A stretch of 64,000 nucleotides of DNA. Source: Cyclobacteriaceae bacterium. GTDB taxonomy: Bacteria > Bacteroidota > Bacteroidia > Cytophagales > Cyclobacteriaceae. The stretch lies in the NCBI GenBank assembly GCA_027533395.1, contig JAPZUF010000009.1, forward strand, positions 220,337 through 284,336. The letters are read 5' to 3'. A model generated the notes under the pieces. The model searched no databases, was not told the DNA's origin, and saw nothing but the letters and a program-made list of their open reading frames with translations. A program made the translations under genes and the position numbers. The stretch's first letter is position 1. The number at the start of each line of letters is the position of its first letter. This document shows, piece after piece, positions 8,719-19,164 of this stretch.

Positions 8719-9597
8719 GTGCAGGCAAAAACTTCATCATTTAGGTTAATTAAAAAAATCAAGGACGACCGCTTTGATGAAGAAAACCTCCAACAATATC
8801 AACTATTTCTCAACTTTGGTATTCGAGATTTTCAAATTCTTATCATTGGCGAAGACCAACGCGTTATACAAGTAGAAGATTATGTTCTTCCTGAGGTTGC
8901 CTCTCAGGAAGAGCTTTTTAATACACTTACTTCCATTTTTGAAGCACATGAAGTTTTAGGTGCAGGTTTTTGGAAAAAAGTAACAGCATCCTTCAAAACT
9001 CAAAAATTTGTTCAGGTACCCAAAGCTTTATTTCTTGATGAAGGAAAGGAAGAATACCTGAAATTCAATGCTTCTTTTGATGCCGAGACAGAGACTATTT
9101 TGAAACAAGAACATCGATTACAAGATGCAGTTACTGTTTTTGCCATACCTAGTATCTTCCACAAGTGGTTAAGCGCACTTTATGGAAAGACTCAACTCGA
9201 GTTTTCTCACCAAAGCGCAGCTCTCATAGAAGGTTTTCTGGGATTTGCCTACAAAGGAAAATCAACACCGATTTATATTTATATCGATCGTTTTAAACTC
9301 CACATTGCAGTTTGTAAAAAGAACAAATTGATATTTTACAATCAGTTTGTAATCAAACACTTTGAAGATTACATACGCTACATCATGTTGGTATTAAAAT
9401 CACTCAACATGAATCAGCAAAGCAGCGAAGTTGTAGTATGGGGATATATCGGTAAAAATTCTCCGCACTATCACGAATTTTACAAATACATTAAAAATGT
9501 AACTTTTGGTGAAAGACCTCCCACCTTAAAATTTGGTTACATGTTTGATGAATTACAGGAACACCATTTCTTCGATTTATACAGCATCAAACAATAG
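8719..9597 (+). CDS. DUF3822 family protein
   Basis: 292 residues starting from GTG. The sequence has the two-lobed actin-like pattern of DUF3822 (VQVPKALFLDEGKEEYL and YIYIDRFKLHIAV segments), a Bacteroidota family of unknown function regularly encoded just upstream of coaD. It is the middle gene of an unknown-DUF3822-coaD operon, with 5 bases to coaD. Confidence 0.75.
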   Translation: MQAKTSSFRLIKKIKDDRFDEENLQQYQLFLNFGIRDFQILIIGEDQRVIQVEDYVLPEVASQEELFNTLTSIFEAHEVLGAGFWKKVTASFKTQKFVQVPKALFLDEGKEEYLKFNASFDAETETILKQEHRLQDAVTVFAIPSIFHKWLSALYGKTQLEFSHQSAALIEGFLGFAYKGKSTPIYIYIDRFKLHIAVCKKNKLIFYNQFVIKHFEDYIRYIMLVLKSLNMNQQSSEVVVWGYIGKNSPHYHEFYKYIKNVTFGERPPTLKFGYMFDELQEHHFFDLYSIKQ

Positions 9598-9602
9598 ACC
9601 TG

Positions 9603-10061
9603 ATGCCAAAAAAGATAGCCATTTTCCCAGGTTCTTTCGATCCCTTTACTAAAGGTCACGAAGACATTGTATTGCGTGGACTTCAGTTGTTTGACGAGAT
9701 CATTATCGCCATTGGTTATAATAGTAACAAAAGTGTTCGATACTTTGAGATTAACAACATGATTGAGAAGATTAAAGAAACTTTTAAAGAATACAATAAC
9801 ATCCATGTTGATACTTATGCCGAGCTAACGGCTACATACGCCCAAAAACACAAAGCCAATTATTTATTACGTGGTTTAAGAAATACTACCGACTTTGAAT
9901 ACGAAAACAGTATATCGCAAGTAAACAGGAAATTACACGCAGATTTAGAATCTGTTTTTTTAATTACTACACCACAACTTGCGTGGATTAGTTCTTCCAT
10001 TATTAGAGAAGTACACCGTTATGGTGGAGATGTTTCGCAGTTTTTACCTTACAAACTCTAA
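9603..10061 (+). CDS. coaD: Phosphopantetheine adenylyltransferase
   Basis: 152 residues, normal for CoaD, which transfers AMP from ATP to 4'-phosphopantetheine in coenzyme A synthesis. The nucleotidyltransferase motif PGSFDPFTKGHEDI (T/HxGH) is at residues 9-22 and the second motif ISSSIIRE is near the C-terminus. Its stop overlaps the convergent CoA-type NUDIX gene by 4 bases, placing a CoA synthetic and a possible CoA-degrading enzyme side by side. Confidence 0.95.
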   Translation: MPKKIAIFPGSFDPFTKGHEDIVLRGLQLFDEIIIAIGYNSNKSVRYFEINNMIEKIKETFKEYNNIHVDTYAELTATYAQKHKANYLLRGLRNTTDFEYENSISQVNRKLHADLESVFLITTPQLAWISSSIIREVHRYGGDVSQFLPYKL

Positions 10062-10702
10062 AACTTTTCTTTCAAAATCATCCTTAGTTCGTTAAGCATC
10101 ATAGCGGTTGCTCCCCAAACTATTTCATTCTCAATTTCGAAATGAGGTGCCCACATTTTGAAACGACCAGCAGCCAGAATTTCTTTTTCCTTTGCCACTT
10201 GGTCTGCCAACAAATTCGTAAGTGTTCCGAAAATAATTTTTTCTACTTCGCGATTGTCTTTTATGAACTCAACGGGTTGATGAAGTAAACCGATTACAGG
10301 TCGCACGATAAAGTTACTTGGAATCACAAAGAATTCTGAGAGTTTACCAACCACTTCAATTTTATCTTGTGGCACACCAATTTCTTCAAATCCTTCTCTT
10401 AAAGCAGTTTCAACTTCACTTTCACCTTCTTCTGCTTTTCCTCCCGGCAAACTAATTTGTCCGCTGTGCGCTCCGAGATATTCTTGTCGTTTAATTAAAG
10501 GAAATGCAATTTCTCCATTTCGCTCTGTTAATAAAATTAAGACACTTCCAGGCTTAGGTGGTAAACTATGTTTGAAGTTAGGAATTATATTTCCATTTGG
10601 CCTAGCGCGCATCACATCATGCGCTATGTGACCAGGCAATTGTTGTGTTAACCTTTTTGATAGAAAATCTCTGATGTTTAATATAGAAAGTTCTTTAATC
10701 AT
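10058..10702 (-). CDS. CoA pyrophosphatase-like NUDIX hydrolase
   Basis: 214 residues with a Nudix box GGKAEEGESEVETALREG followed by FEEIGV, preceded by the LLTERNGEIAFPLIKR region and SGQISLPGG, which together form the UPF0035/CoA-type Nudix signature. Such enzymes (YeaB/NudL) cleave coenzyme A or its derivatives to phosphopantetheine and ADP. The gene touches the TPR lipoprotein gene upstream (shared base), indicating an operon. Confidence 0.87.
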   Translation of the reverse strand: MIKELSILNIRDFLSKRLTQQLPGHIAHDVMRARPNGNIIPNFKHSLPPKPGSVLILLTERNGEIAFPLIKRQEYLGAHSGQISLPGGKAEEGESEVETALREGFEEIGVPQDKIEVVGKLSEFFVIPSNFIVRPVIGLLHQPVEFIKDNREVEKIIFGTLTNLLADQVAKEKEILAAGRFKMWAPHFEIENEIVWGATAMMLNELRMILKEKF

Positions 10703-11631
10703 TATTGATTGGCAACCGCTATAAGTGAGTCTAAGTCTTCAACAAAATCATCTAACTTTCTTGCTTGCTCAAACAAACGAGCTGCATTGACTTTATCGTT
10801 TTTACCTAAATAATAGATTCCTTTATTACGATAAACCCATGCATTGTAAGGATCTTGCAAAATACTTTGATTAAAATCTTCTAGTGCTTCCTTCTCCTTT
10901 TGTTGAAGTAAATAAATAAATCCTCTGTTATTTAAGGCAAAAGCATCTTTAGGTGAGATTTTCAATGCCTTGTTTACAGCTAATAAGGCTTCATCTAATT
11001 GTTTTCTTTTAATTAATACTAAGGCTTTTGTATTGTAAGCGTTTGCTAAACTATCGTTAATCAAAATCGCATCTTCAATTAATGCTTCTGCTTCTTTAAG
11101 TTTATTCTGATAATAATATACAGAAGCTAAATTTACTTTGGCTTCTGCACTTTGACTATTTTTATTTAAACTTAAAATAAATGCCTGTTCAGCCTTTTTA
11201 AAATCCTTCATCCTGGCATACACTAAGCCTCTTGCAAAATGTAAAGCAAAAGTATCAGAATTAATTTTCGCTACTTCACTTAAATCTTGCAAAGCATTGT
11301 AATACTCTTTTAGCTCATAAAATGTATTGGCTCTGTTAAACAAAGCTGTTTGCCAATTAGGCTTACAAGCTAAGGTTTGACTATAAAAATCTAAGGCTTT
11401 GCTATACTGTTGTTGATTGTAATACAAAGTGCCCAAATTATTTAGAGCATCAGCAAAACAAGAATCAAGTTTTACTGCCTCAGAAAAATAATATTGAGCC
11501 TGTTGAATATCTTGTTTTTGTAATGCCTCATTACCTTTTATCAAAAATCGTTGTACTTTAATTTCCGTACTTTCTATACAGGAAACTAAAAGAAACAAAC
11601 TAAGTACAATTACTATTTTACGCATATTCAT
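10702..11631 (-). CDS. TPR-repeat lipoprotein
   Basis: 309 residues: a short signal peptide with a lipobox (LLVSC) and then about seven tetratricopeptide repeats over residues 30-295, each with the A...LG..Y/N..A...P spacing (for example ALNNLGTLYYNQQQYSKALD). TPR lipoproteins are protein-binding scaffolds in the periplasm; the partner is unknown. It is transcribed with the CoA-type NUDIX gene. Confidence 0.85.
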   Translation of the reverse strand: MNMRKIVIVLSLFLLVSCIESTEIKVQRFLIKGNEALQKQDIQQAQYYFSEAVKLDSCFADALNNLGTLYYNQQQYSKALDFYSQTLACKPNWQTALFNRANTFYELKEYYNALQDLSEVAKINSDTFALHFARGLVYARMKDFKKAEQAFILSLNKNSQSAEAKVNLASVYYYQNKLKEAEALIEDAILINDSLANAYNTKALVLIKRKQLDEALLAVNKALKISPKDAFALNNRGFIYLLQQKEKEALEDFNQSILQDPYNAWVYRNKGIYYLGKNDKVNAARLFEQARKLDDFVEDLDSLIAVANQ

Positions 11632-11672
11632 ACAACCGATAAAATTATAGAATTGTTCGGTGGATAATAAAA

Positions 11673-12686
11673 TTAAAGATCAAAAAATTTAAAGATGGTT
11701 TCGTGATAATATTTCTCGGTAGGATTAAGAATAGGATTTCCTAAAGATGGTTGGTTAATAGCATCAGGAAAATGTTGTGCTTCAAAACAGATTGCTGCAT
11801 GTTTAGGCAAACCTATATTTTTTAAATGATTTCCAGTGTAAACATGTAAAGCTGGTTGATTGGTGTACACAGACATAGCCCGCTTTTCGTATTCATTGAT
11901 AAGTTTTGCTATTGGTGTTTGAAGAAGTTTGTTAGTTTCCCAACTGTGATCAATGCCTTCGCCAATAACCAATTGAGGATGATTTTGAGAAAGTATATCT
12001 TGTATACGCACTACATTGCGGAAATCGAAAGGAGTTTGCTCAACGTTTAATAAACCTTGATTGGGAATTTGATTCTCATCTACTGGTGCAAAACGACTCG
12101 AATTTATTTGTAAAAAATTATTCACGATAGTTGTTTTAACTTCAGATAAGTTAAAATAGCTATGTTGCGTTAGGTTAACTATTGTAGTTGAATTAGTTTT
12201 AGCTTTAAAAATTACTTTTAAAGCATTTTCCATTAACTGGTATATTACGTTTACATGTAATTCTCCTGGGTAACCTTCTTCTCCATGTTCACTAATATAA
12301 GAAAGAAAAAGAGAAGGATAATTTTCAAAGGTATCTATTTCTATATTCCAAAATTGCTGATCGAAACCATATAGTCCACCGTGAAGGTGATTGTGACTAT
12401 TATTTTTAGATAACTGTATGAGTTTATCTTCTAATTTAAATGCACCATTTCTTATTCTATTCGCATAACGACCTACAATTGCGCCCAAGTAAGCAGAATT
12501 GGGCAAATATTGTTCCAGTGAGGGATAGCCGATAACTGTATCAACCAAGCCTGTGCGAAAATGAAATTGTAAGGAAGTAATAATTCCTCCTAAGTTTATA
12601 GCTGATAAGGAAAGGCCTTCGCTATTTTTGATTGTGTAGCTATAGACTTGCTTGCCCGAAGGTAATTTACCAAATTCTTTTCTCAT
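11673..12686 (-). CDS. galM: Aldose 1-epimerase (galactose mutarotase)
   Basis: About 337 residues of the GalM beta-sandwich family. Motifs include VVGRYANRI (as IVGRYANRIRNG), NNSHNHLHGG with the catalytic-region histidines, TQHSYFNL with the second conserved histidine, and IDHSWE. The enzyme interconverts alpha and beta anomers of galactose. The ATG at 12686 overlaps the galK stop as ATGA, so this start is preferred to an in-frame codon 21 bases earlier. The galK-galM pair forms the Leloir entry module; galT is not in the window. Confidence 0.92.
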   Translation of the reverse strand: MRKEFGKLPSGKQVYSYTIKNSEGLSLSAINLGGIITSLQFHFRTGLVDTVIGYPSLEQYLPNSAYLGAIVGRYANRIRNGAFKLEDKLIQLSKNNSHNHLHGGLYGFDQQFWNIEIDTFENYPSLFLSYISEHGEEGYPGELHVNVIYQLMENALKVIFKAKTNSTTIVNLTQHSYFNLSEVKTTIVNNFLQINSSRFAPVDENQIPNQGLLNVEQTPFDFRNVVRIQDILSQNHPQLVIGEGIDHSWETNKLLQTPIAKLINEYEKRAMSVYTNQPALHVYTGNHLKNIGLPKHAAICFEAQHFPDAINQPSLGNPILNPTEKYYHETIFKFFDL

Positions 12687-13834
12687 ACTATTGGTTGCAA
12701 GATACATCCACTTGCATCATCAATAGTAACTTCGTAATGTTTTAGGTTTATCGCAAATGTCTTGTTATAATTTTCTACTAGATTGGGAAGGATTCGGTCA
12801 AATTCAGAAGTATTAACCAAGGCCAAAACACAGCCACCAAAACCTGCACCCATCATCCTCGCACCTAATACGGAAGAAGACTTTTGCAATTCTTCAACTA
12901 TAAAATCTATTTCCTTGCAACTTACTTCGTACAATTTAGATAAGCCGTGGTGTGTTGCATTCATTAGCGATCCTAATGCTTTTATATTTTTACTTTTAAT
13001 AACAGAAACCGCTAATTGTGTTCGTTCTATTTCCTGTATAACATACTGGCATCTTCGCTTTATTTCTTCATTTTGAATAACCTGAATCATTTCCAAGCTA
13101 ACTTCTCTGAACGAATGCACGTTAGTAAATTGTGATTTTATGATGCTTAATCCTTCCTCACATGACTGCCTTCTTTTGTTATACGCAGAGTTATCTAACA
13201 TATGCTTTACACCACTATCCAATAAAACTAACTTTTCTTTTAAAAATTGAATAGGTACATACTCCACTTCATTGCTTAGGCAATCCATCACAAGAACATG
13301 AGAAGCCTTGCCTCGTAATGAAGCTGTTTGATCCATTAATCCACATTTAACACCTGCGTATTCGTGCTCCGACCATTGGGCTATTTTAGCCAGCTCTTCT
13401 AAGGAAAAATTCAGTCCTAAAAAGTTTTGCAAGGCTAATGCGAAACTACAAGACAATGCAGCTGAAGAAGAAAGACCGGCACCAATCGGAATATTGCTAA
13501 GTATTGTACAGTCAAAAAAAGGTATAGCAATACCATGCTGACTAAACTTATCCATAACACCCAGTAAATAATTGACCCAAGCTTTATCACCTGATTGCTT
13601 TTGAATTTGCTCTATACTAACAATTGGATGATGGTCTGATGAAAATCGAAATTCATTTTTGTTATTAAACTTAATACCAGATATGGTTTTAAACTGAATG
13701 GATGCCGGCAAAACAAATCCATGGTTATAATCAATGTGCTCTCCTAATAAGTTAATTCTAGCAGATGCCCAAGCAAGAACATCGAATAATTCATTAGAAT
13801 TAAGGACATCAGAAACCAATGAAGGATATTTCAT
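12683..13834 (-). CDS. galK: Galactokinase
   Basis: About 383 residues of the GHMP kinase family. The substrate motif ARINLLGEHIDYNHGFVLP is at the N-terminus, the ATP-binding GLSSSAALSCSFALAL in the middle, and GARMMGAGFGGCVLALV near the C-terminus. It phosphorylates galactose at C1. The start was placed at the ATG at 13834 (MKYPSLVSD), but an upstream in-frame codon at 13846 is possible. Translationally coupled to galM. Confidence 0.93.
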   Translation of the reverse strand: MKYPSLVSDVLNSNELFDVLAWASARINLLGEHIDYNHGFVLPASIQFKTISGIKFNNKNEFRFSSDHHPIVSIEQIQKQSGDKAWVNYLLGVMDKFSQHGIAIPFFDCTILSNIPIGAGLSSSAALSCSFALALQNFLGLNFSLEELAKIAQWSEHEYAGVKCGLMDQTASLRGKASHVLVMDCLSNEVEYVPIQFLKEKLVLLDSGVKHMLDNSAYNKRRQSCEEGLSIIKSQFTNVHSFREVSLEMIQVIQNEEIKRRCQYVIQEIERTQLAVSVIKSKNIKALGSLMNATHHGLSKLYEVSCKEIDFIVEELQKSSSVLGARMMGAGFGGCVLALVNTSEFDRILPNLVENYNKTFAINLKHYEVTIDDASGCILQPIV

Positions 13835-13974
13835 AGGTATAAGCAACGAATAAAAATGATAAAGAAAAAACCACTCAACCTAATTAACCAAAATTTAACA
13901 TAAGTTTATAGGCTTGGTAAATATATACCAACGTTACCTTACATTAAATTTTAAAAGATATTCCACCCTAATTA

Positions 13975-15630
<1,656 letters not shown>

Positions 15631-15800
15631 TTATCCATTAAATCACTGAACAAAATAAAATTGCCCGATCATGCAGTAGCCCTATGTAATTGCCTGACTA
15701 ACAAAGTTTAAAATCTTATTTTAACTTAGAGATACTGGAATACCCAAATAAAAAAAGCCTAGAACCTTTTTTTACAGGTCAAAATTTTAAAAGCAACGTA

Positions 15801-15829
15801 TTGCTTTTTATGAAAAAATTCTACCTTTG
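15801..15829 (+). promoter_or_regulatory. Promoter for tRNA-Gln
   Basis: TACCTTTG at 15822-15829 matches the Bacteroidota -7 box exactly and TTG at 15801-15803 is at the -33 position (18 bases between). Transcription would begin near 15837, about 18 bases before the tRNA. Confidence 0.7.
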
Positions 15830-15854
15830 CAGACCCAAATTTTGGGCAAGGTAT

Positions 15855-15925
15855 TGTCCTATGGTGTAATGGTAACACAGCAGATTTTGATTCTGCTTTT
15901 CTAGGTTCGAATCCTAGTAGGACAA
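15855..15925 (+). tRNA. tRNA-Gln (anticodon TTG)
   Basis: A complete cloverleaf folds by eye: acceptor TGTCCTA with TAGGACA, D stem GTGT/ACAC, anticodon stem GCAGA/TCTGC with loop TTTTGAT giving anticodon TTG, and T stem CTAGG/CCTAG around TTCGAAT. The discriminator is A at 15925; CCA is not encoded. Confidence 0.97.
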
Positions 15926-15932
15926 CAAAAAG

Positions 15933-15967
15933 AATCCCGCCTCGACCCCTCGGGGTGGGATTTTTAG
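15933..15967 (+). terminator. Intrinsic terminator after tRNA-Gln
   Basis: AATCCCGCC (15933-15941) pairs with GGTGGGATT (15954-15962) with one G-T wobble, loop of 12, followed by a short T run. It separates the tRNA from prs, although prs has no obvious promoter of its own in the 50 bases that follow. Confidence 0.75.
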
Positions 15968-16016
15968 TTATAGGGATTTTGGGTATTTTAAATGAAAACC
16001 CACAACCAAAAATAAA

Positions 16017-16946
16017 ATGGCAGTAAAACTTTTCAGCGGCAGATCTACCCTTTACCTGGCAGAAAAAATCGCCCACTCTTATGGTGAGCCGCTGGGCGAA
16101 GTAAAATACCAGACTTTCAGCGATGGCGAGATGTGTCCCATTATTACTGAATCGGTTCGCGGTCACGAAGTATTTCTAATTCAATCAACTTTCCCTCCTA
16201 CTGATAACCTAATGGAGTTACTGTTGATGGTCGATGCTGCTAAAAGAGCTAGTGCGCAAAATGTAAATGTTGTTATCCCCTATTTTGGCTATGCACGTCA
16301 GGATAGAAAAGATAAACCTCGCGTTGCTATTGCAGCTAAGATGATTGCCAACTTGATCTCTGCTGCAGGTGCTTCTCGCATTATGACATGCGATTTACAT
16401 GCAGATCAGATTCAAGGTTTCTTTGATATTCCGGTTGATCATCTAGATGGTGCTTTCATTTTTGTGCCATATCTGAAATCACTTCAGTTAGAAAATATCA
16501 TGTTTGCTTCCCCGGATGTAGGAGGCATCAAACGTGCGAGAAGTTTTGCGAAATTTTTTGAAGCTGATTTGGCTGTATGTGATAAATACAGAAAAGAAGC
16601 CAATAAAATAGAATCGATGCGTTTGATTGGCGAGGTAGAAGGAAAAGATGTTGTATTAGTTGATGACCTAGTTGATACAGCCGGCACTATATGCAAAGCC
16701 GCAGCACTTTTAAAGGAAAAAGGAGCTAACTCGGTGCGCGCAGTTTGTACACATGCAGTTTTAAGCGGCAATGCTTACGAAAACATCGAGAATTCTGTAT
16801 TAGAAGAATTGGTTGTAACCGATACCATTCCTTTAAAACAAAAAACCAATAAAATTAAAGTACTCACTGTTTCTGATTTGTTCGCGAAAGCTATTCGTAA
16901 AATACACGATCACGAATCCATCAGTTCTTTATTCATGCGTTTATAA
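16017..16946 (+). CDS. prs: Ribose-phosphate pyrophosphokinase
   Basis: 309 residues, the standard length for class I PRPP synthetase, which makes PRPP from ribose 5-phosphate and ATP for nucleotide, histidine and tryptophan synthesis. Motifs: FSDGEMCPIITESVRG, YFGYARQDRKDKPR (flexible loop and ATP site), TCDLHADQIQGFFDIPVDHL, and the PRPP-binding VVLVDDLVDTAGTI. It is followed after 28 bases by rplY in the same direction, then pth, a common arrangement prs-rplY-pth. Confidence 0.96.
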   Translation: MAVKLFSGRSTLYLAEKIAHSYGEPLGEVKYQTFSDGEMCPIITESVRGHEVFLIQSTFPPTDNLMELLLMVDAAKRASAQNVNVVIPYFGYARQDRKDKPRVAIAAKMIANLISAAGASRIMTCDLHADQIQGFFDIPVDHLDGAFIFVPYLKSLQLENIMFASPDVGGIKRARSFAKFFEADLAVCDKYRKEANKIESMRLIGEVEGKDVVLVDDLVDTAGTICKAAALLKEKGANSVRAVCTHAVLSGNAYENIENSVLEELVVTDTIPLKQKTNKIKVLTVSDLFAKAIRKIHDHESISSLFMRL

Positions 16947-16974
16947 TTTAACTAACCATAAACAATTAACAATT

Positions 16975-17649
16975 ATGAAAACCATAGAGATTATAGGGTA
17001 TAAAAGAGCAAATCTCGGAAAGGCTGACTCTAAGAAAATCAGAGAAGAAGGCAATGTTCCATGCGTGTTGTACGGAGATAATGAGCAAATTCATTTCTAC
17101 GCTCCCATGATTCTTTTCCGCGAATTAGTATATACCAACGAAGCACACTTCGTGTTAGTTAATGTAGAAGGCAAAGAATACAAAGCCATCTTACAAGAAG
17201 TACAATTCCATCCTGTAAGTGAAATCATTTTACACGCAGATTTCTTGCGCATCAGCGATGATCGCAAAATCAAAATGCAAATTCCAGTTCGCTTAGTAGG
17301 AAATGCGCCAGGTGTTTCTAAAGGTGGAACACTTATCCGCAAACGCGCTGCTTTAAAAGTTTATGGCTTCCCTAAAGATATGCCTGATCATATTGATGTA
17401 AGTGTTGCAGAACTTGATTTCCACCATGCTGTAAAAGTTGGTGATATGGATATTGCTGGTCTAGAATTCTTAGATCCTAAAGCCGCTGCTATTGCTGCTG
17501 TAGAAGTTCCTCGTGCTGCTCGCATGGCCGCTGAAGAAGCTGCTAAGGCTGCGGAAACTCCTGCTGCAGGTGCTACTGCTGCCGCTAAACCAGCTGCAGG
17601 TGCTAAGCCAGCTGCTGCTTCTGCTAAGAAAGAAGAAGGTAAGAAGTAA
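16975..17649 (+). CDS. rplY: 50S ribosomal protein bL25 (CTC/TL5 form)
   Basis: 224 residues: an N-terminal L25 domain (IEIIGYKRANLGKADSKKIR, then VPCVLYG) followed by the TL5/CTC C-terminal domain (LVGNAPGVSKGGTLIRK, DMPDHIDVSV) and a low-complexity Ala/Pro/Lys tail from about residue 180. It binds 5S rRNA. The long alanine-lysine tail is not part of the fold and probably contacts RNA non-specifically or is simply disordered. Ends at a strong terminator. Confidence 0.95.
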   Translation: MKTIEIIGYKRANLGKADSKKIREEGNVPCVLYGDNEQIHFYAPMILFRELVYTNEAHFVLVNVEGKEYKAILQEVQFHPVSEIILHADFLRISDDRKIKMQIPVRLVGNAPGVSKGGTLIRKRAALKVYGFPKDMPDHIDVSVAELDFHHAVKVGDMDIAGLEFLDPKAAAIAAVEVPRAARMAAEEAAKAAETPAAGATAAAKPAAGAKPAAASAKKEEGKK

Positions 17650-17668
17650 GCTAATTGATTCTATACAA

Positions 17669-17702
17669 AACCTTTCTGCTTAAACAGAAAGGTTTTTTTT
17701 AT
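17669..17702 (+). terminator. Intrinsic terminator after rplY
   Basis: AACCTTTCTG and its perfect complement enclose a 6-base loop (CTTAAA) and are followed by a run of T. pth starts directly after it, so pth must use read-through or a promoter within the short gap. Confidence 0.88.
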
Positions 17703-17713
17703 TTTTATACTTT

Positions 17714-18274
17714 ATGAAATTTTTAATCGCTTGTTTAGGAAACATCGGACCTGAGTATGAACTCACACGCCATAACATTGGCTTTCTGATTGCCGTCCGA
17801 CTAGCGGATTTACATAAAATAGATTTCAGTTTAGAAAGACATGCCTACTATACTTTATTAAAATACAAAGGCAAAAGCATAAACATCATTAAACCTACTA
17901 CGTACATGAATGCGAGTGGTAAAGCTGTTGCTTATTGGATGCAAGAGCTTTCTATACCTAAAGAAAATGTATTAGTTGTGATGGATGATTTAGCCTTGCC
18001 TTTTGGCACATTGCGCATGCGAGGCAAAGGCAGTTCTGCCGGACACAATGGTTTAAAAAGTATTGAACAATTTTTAAGCGGACAAGATTACGCTCGCCTG
18101 CGCTTTGGTATAGGTAGTGAATTTGGAAAAGGTCAGCAAGTAGATTATGTGTTAGGAAATTTTTCTAAAAGTGAAATTGATGCTTTACCCATTTATATGG
18201 ATAAAGCCGGGGAAATGATTTTATCTTTTTGCACTACCGGCTTAGCAAATACAATGACTAAATTCAACAGTTAA
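17714..18274 (+). CDS. pth: Peptidyl-tRNA hydrolase
   Basis: 186 residues. It releases peptides from prematurely dropped peptidyl-tRNA. Family motifs: GNIGPEYELTRHNIGF with the catalytic His, KPTTYMNASG, VVMDDLALPFG with the catalytic Asp, and GKGSSAGHNGLKSI. The ATG lies 11 bases after the rplY terminator's T run. Confidence 0.95.
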   Translation: MKFLIACLGNIGPEYELTRHNIGFLIAVRLADLHKIDFSLERHAYYTLLKYKGKSINIIKPTTYMNASGKAVAYWMQELSIPKENVLVVMDDLALPFGTLRMRGKGSSAGHNGLKSIEQFLSGQDYARLRFGIGSEFGKGQQVDYVLGNFSKSEIDALPIYMDKAGEMILSFCTTGLANTMTKFNS

Positions 18275-18366
18275 CGTTTGCATGACTAATATCAATTTTT
18301 AGTCTGACAATCTTGAGGATGATAATCTGTTGCTTGAAGTACCTTTATTCAAGTAAATAAAATGTT

Positions 18367-19110
18367 ATGAAAACCATCCTTATCCCCATAGACTTTCAAT
18401 CAGCATCTGTTACAGCCATCAATTATGCGAGGGCATTATATCAAAAAGAAAATGTGCATATCGAATTATTGCACGTTATGCCAGAGTTAAATGAAAATTT
18501 GCAATTGCAAGCTTATAATCAATTTAAAACTTTACAAGAAACAGTTTTAAAAGATTGGCATGCCCATGTTAGACTTTCTATCACAGGTGGTAAGATTATA
18601 GAAAAAATTCAGGAAGCCATCAAACAAATTAAACCACAGTTAGTGTTGATTGGGTTATCAGGTAAGGCAATGGTAAAAGAGTTATTAAAACTTACTGATG
18701 CTCCATTGTTAATTATTCCGAAAGGAAACAATAAAACAAATATTGAAAACATAGTGTATGCCAACGACTTTAAAGAAATCCAAGTTGGCAATGTTTTAGA
18801 ACCCTTGCGTGATGTAGCCCAAAACAGCAAAGCAAAGGTAGATGTATTACACATCGAAAAAGAATATAAACCTAAAGTAGATGAAGCCGAAGAATCACTA
18901 GAATATTATCTTGAATTGGTGAACCATGAATATGTGTTTATCAAGAGTGATGATTTTCCTTCTGCTATTCAAGATTATGTACACAAAAACAAAATTGATT
19001 TACTAACCCTTTTACTTCGCGACCACGGACAAAATGAAAACAATTCTAAAGGTAAATTAGTGGCGCGCTTGTTAGAAGAAACAGATGTGCCTATTTTAAG
19101 CTTAGTGTAA
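18367..19110 (+). CDS. Universal stress protein (tandem UspA domains)
   Basis: 247 residues made of two UspA-like halves: the first begins KTILIPIDFQSASVTAINYA and has the LVLIGLSGKAMVKELL region; the second starts near residue 120 (ENIVYANDFKEIQ) and ends VPILSLV. The G-2x-G-9x-G nucleotide motif is not well kept in either half, so it may belong to the non-ATP-binding branch. It is monocistronic and ends at a bidirectional terminator. Confidence 0.82.
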   Translation: MKTILIPIDFQSASVTAINYARALYQKENVHIELLHVMPELNENLQLQAYNQFKTLQETVLKDWHAHVRLSITGGKIIEKIQEAIKQIKPQLVLIGLSGKAMVKELLKLTDAPLLIIPKGNNKTNIENIVYANDFKEIQVGNVLEPLRDVAQNSKAKVDVLHIEKEYKPKVDEAEESLEYYLELVNHEYVFIKSDDFPSAIQDYVHKNKIDLLTLLLRDHGQNENNSKGKLVARLLEETDVPILSLV

Positions 19111-19132
19111 AATGAAATGCATCTTAGAAAAA

Positions 19133-19164
19133 ATAAAACCGGCTCATCACCGGTTTTATCTTTT
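19133..19164. terminator. Bidirectional intrinsic terminator
   Basis: ATAAAACCGG pairs perfectly with CCGGTTTTAT around a 7-base loop, flanked by A and T runs. It serves both the universal stress gene and the convergent metG, whose stop codon begins at 19165. Confidence 0.85.

Noticed and set aside
15759..16166. A 135-codon reverse-strand frame across the tRNA-Gln gene
   Set aside because: It is antisense to the tRNA and the start of prs; the GFEPRKAESKSAVLPLHHRTI-like peptide is a well-known false product of reading tRNA genes backwards.
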